NCBI GenBank assembly: GCA_013398955.1
Contig: VWPU01013515.1
Coordinates: 1-64,000 of the forward strand
Source of the DNA: Callaeas wilsoni
Lineage: Eukaryota; Chordata; Aves; Passeriformes; Callaeidae
Length of the DNA stretch: 64,000 nt
Reading direction: 5' to 3'
A program made the position numbers and the translations under genes. Below the pieces are notes generated by a model, which saw nothing but the letters and a program-made list of their open reading frames with translations, was not told the origin of the DNA and ran no database searches. Below, in pieces: positions 63,701-64,000 of this stretch (the stretch's first letter is position 1; every line of letters starts with the position of its first letter).

Positions 63701-64000
63701 CAGACCTTTCTCCACCCCTGACAAGCAGAGAGAGAAGCTTCAGTCACCTGTGCAGCACAACATGTGAGATGCCATCTGCCACCTCCCTGGCACGTGCAGC
63801 CAGATGTGCCCTGAGCATGCAGCACTGAAGGAGCAGAGTGGGATGAGCAGAGAGCTGAGGAGAGCAAATGCATGTCCACATCTCAGAACCAGGGACTGCT
63901 CCAGGAGCTGTACAGGGTTCACATTGACAAGGGCATGACAACATGAAACTCTGGTGAAGGGCAGCAAAAAAAAAAAGAGGGTCTGGCTTGTACCTCAGTG
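48174..64000 (-). CDS. PLCG1: PLCG1, phospholipase C gamma 1 (5' part outside window); 25 whole coding exons plus an edge fragment
   Basis: The enzyme cleaves PIP2 to IP3 and diacylglycerol at the plasma membrane after recruitment to phosphotyrosine on receptor kinases or adaptors. CDS in transcript order, complement of: 63994..64000 (edge), 63645..63717, 62530..62631, 61723..61841, 60860..60945, 60400..60520, 59837..60005, 59274..59396, 58291..58392, 57877..58064, 57370..57570, 56847..56966, 56373..56553, 56008..56085, 55437..55540, 55094..55190, 54906..54978, 54516..54673, 53895..53991, 53227..53451, 52251..52399, 50324..50438, 49968..50129, 49385..49473, 48580..48764, 48174..48216. All introns are GT-AG and every junction keeps frame. 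The total is 1054 complete residues plus stop, ending in [10 protein letters not shown], the vertebrate PLCG1 C-terminus. Human PLCG1 has 1290 residues, so about 236 are missing at the right edge. No frameshift or stop was found. Confidence 0.97.
48381..48406 (+). repeat. 26-bp exact repeat, copy 1 (PLCG1 penultimate intron)
   Basis: Begins TCCCACCCTACTCCCAC and is identical over 26 nt to 51498-51523. The flanks do not match. Confidence 0.75.
49385..50438 (-). CDS. PLCG1: PLCG1 exons for C2 domain
   Basis: Exons 50324-50438, 49968-50129 and 49385-49473 encode [20 protein letters not shown], the DNGLNPLW motif, [20 protein letters not shown] and a C2 end IDIFPCK. The preceding exon (52251-52399) supplies the ISIE strand. 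The C2 domain helps hold the enzyme at the membrane with Ca2+. Confidence 0.94.
49581..49753 (+). mobile_element. CR1-type LINE 3' end in a PLCG1 intron (antisense to the gene)
   Basis: The order AGAGAAGCTGTGGCTGCCCC, GGAAGTGTCCAAGGCCAGGC, GGAAGGTGTCCCTGCCCCAT, GATGGTCTTATGG, and the terminal ATTCTATGATTCT is diagnostic of the avian CR1 3' end. This is the best-preserved copy in the window. Confidence 0.92.
51498..51523 (+). repeat. 26-bp exact repeat, copy 2 (PLCG1 intron 50439-52250)
   Basis: Same orientation and 26/26 identity with 48381-48406, 3.1 kb away, with unrelated flanks. Confidence 0.75.
52251..53991 (-). CDS. PLCG1: PLCG1 exons for catalytic Y box
   Basis: Exons 53895-53991, 53227-53451 and most of 52251-52399 complete the TIM barrel. 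They include [17 protein letters not shown], the [20 protein letters not shown] segment, [20 protein letters not shown], and [18 protein letters not shown]. This is close to family-typical throughout, with no gap. Confidence 0.95.
54516..54978 (-). CDS. PLCG1: PLCG1 exons for second half of the split PH domain
   Basis: Exons 54906-54978 and 54516-54673 encode [15 protein letters not shown], then [16 protein letters not shown], up to [16 protein letters not shown]. The first exon starts at a run of three possible NAG acceptors, so its first one or two Gln codons are uncertain. Confidence 0.92.
54972..54980 (-). other. PLCG1: Triple NAG splice acceptor in PLCG1
   Basis: On the - strand the intron ends CCCAGCAGCAG before CTGGATGAG. 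AG cleavage is possible leaving 0, 1 or 2 Gln codons at the start of the exon, with frame kept in all cases. The recalled human protein has one residue (His) at this place. Confidence 0.8.
55094..55540 (-). CDS. PLCG1: PLCG1 exons for SH3 domain
   Basis: Exons 55437-55540 and 55094-55190 encode [19 protein letters not shown], then the WW pair (the first Trp split across the junction) and [15 protein letters not shown] and the FPSNYV end are SH3 hallmarks. The domain binds proline-rich partners such as SLP-76, SOS1 and CBL. Confidence 0.95.
56008..56085 (-). CDS. PLCG1: PLCG1 exon with the regulatory tyrosine linker
   Basis: This 26-codon exon encodes [20 protein letters not shown] and six more residues. 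Its three tyrosines align with human Tyr771, Tyr775 and Tyr783. Tyr783 phosphorylation is the main activating event in the family. The only clear difference from the recalled human exon is His for Asn after Arg. Confidence 0.94.
56373..56966 (-). CDS. PLCG1: PLCG1 exons for C-terminal SH2 domain
   Basis: Exons 56847-56966 and 56373-56553 hold [15 protein letters not shown], the FLVRKR phosphotyrosine pocket, and [19 protein letters not shown] to [14 protein letters not shown]. In known PLCG1 this domain holds the enzyme autoinhibited and binds the phosphorylated linker after activation. Confidence 0.95.
57370..58064 (-). CDS. PLCG1: PLCG1 exons for N-terminal SH2 domain
   Basis: Exons 57877-58064 and 57370-57570 hold the WFHGKL start, the phosphotyrosine-binding FLVRES motif with its Arg, and [16 protein letters not shown]. 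This domain docks to activated receptors and LAT in known PLCG1. Confidence 0.95.
58291..59396 (-). CDS. PLCG1: PLCG1 exons for the X-box end and first half of the split PH domain
   Basis: Exons 59274-59396 and 58291-58392 encode [12 protein letters not shown] through [11 protein letters not shown] and then [17 protein letters not shown]. They end in an acidic [12 protein letters not shown] linker. The split PH domain is special to the gamma class and is interrupted by the SH2-SH2-SH3 block. Confidence 0.93.
59837..61841 (-). CDS. PLCG1: PLCG1 exons for catalytic X box
   Basis: Four exons (61723-61841, 60860-60945, 60400-60520, 59837-60005) encode the first half of the TIM-barrel active site. 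Both catalytic histidines are present, in SSSHN (exon 61723-61841, Thr completed by the next exon) and YHGHTL (exon 60400-60520). The Ca2+-binding IELD spans the 60860/60520 junction, and IEDH is in exon 59837-60005. The set ends with the LKRKILIK motif. All residues needed for activity that can be checked are intact. Confidence 0.95.
62530..64000 (-). CDS. PLCG1: PLCG1 exons for the end of the EF-hand region
   Basis: Exons 63645-63717 and 62530-62631 encode the segment from [11 protein letters not shown] to EPYFSLDE, matching the end of the EF-hand region before the X box. The final 7 nt of the window, 63994-64000, form the 3' end of the preceding exon. A donor lies at 63992-63993, and joining gives Leu-Arg-Gly-Gly-Glu, in frame and as in the human protein. 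Confidence 0.9.

Larger units (their letters stand above)
48217..63993 (-). other. PLCG1: PLCG1 introns, summary
   Basis: Introns over 300 bp: 48217-48579, 48765-49384, 49474-49967 (CR1), 50439-52250 (the longest, 1812 bp), 52400-53226, 53452-53894, 53992-54515, 55541-56007, 56967-57369, 57571-57876, 58393-59273, 59397-59836, 60006-60399, 60521-60859, 60946-61722, 61842-62529 and 62632-63644. All have GT-AG ends. Apart from the CR1, a short (ATC)n run at 51765-51779 and a 26-bp sequence shared by two introns, nothing was recognised in them. Frames running on past exon ends are read-through. Confidence 0.85.

Noticed and set aside
1..64000. tRNA, rRNA, miRNA or snoRNA genes
   Set aside because: None recognised by eye; a covariance-model search would be needed to exclude small ones.

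Overview
The window is nuclear DNA of a vertebrate, most likely a bird. Four CR1-type LINE 3' fragments are present, three of them reaching the family's ATTCTATG-like 3' end. Very old MIR-like SINE remnants also occur, the spliced genes have short introns, and the coding regions are GC-rich. Both recognisable genes are single-copy vertebrate genes and sit tail to tail, as they do on human 20q12: ZHX3 on the + strand and PLCG1 on the - strand. Nothing prokaryotic, viral or operon-like was seen.

Positions 1-700 are CpG-rich and run off the left edge. This is the best candidate for a promoter and first non-coding exon, probably of ZHX3, but no transcript evidence is available. From about 700 to 37173 no coding exon can be supported. 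The stretch looks like the long 5' intron(s) of ZHX3, or ZHX3 upstream DNA. It holds CR1 and MIR fragments, a six-copy 32-bp minisatellite at 28179-28370, an A-rich tract, one weak candidate non-coding exon at 17082-17131, and several AT-balanced stretches that resemble conserved enhancers.

ZHX3 has one giant coding exon. Its acceptor is at 37173/37174, the ATG is at 37331 and the donor is at 40088/40089. A terminal exon at 41393 adds only Glu-Thr-Asp and the stop. The 922-aa product has two C2H2 zinc fingers and five homeodomains. Its 5' leader carries three upstream ORFs. The 3' UTR probably ends near 47025, with a possible shorter form ending near 42545.

PLCG1 occupies 47.6-64.0 kb on the - strand. 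Twenty-five coding exons, plus 7 nt of a further exon at the right edge, were placed by splice sites, reading phase and protein similarity. They encode the last 1054 complete residues: the end of the EF-hand region, X box, split PH, two SH2 domains, the tyrosine linker, SH3, Y box, C2 and tail. The N-terminal exons lie beyond the right edge. The two genes end about 570 bp apart, around a 102-bp tandem duplication.

The products are not known to act in one pathway. ZHX3 is a nuclear transcriptional repressor and PLCG1 a receptor-coupled phospholipase; their adjacency is conserved synteny. I found no convincing undescribed system. The observations most worth a second look are the ZHX3 leader uORFs, a triple NAG acceptor in PLCG1, a MIR-derived candidate splice donor in the CpG island, and the tandem repeats. 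Family comparisons rest on recalled human ZHX3 and PLCG1 sequences, not on a database search.
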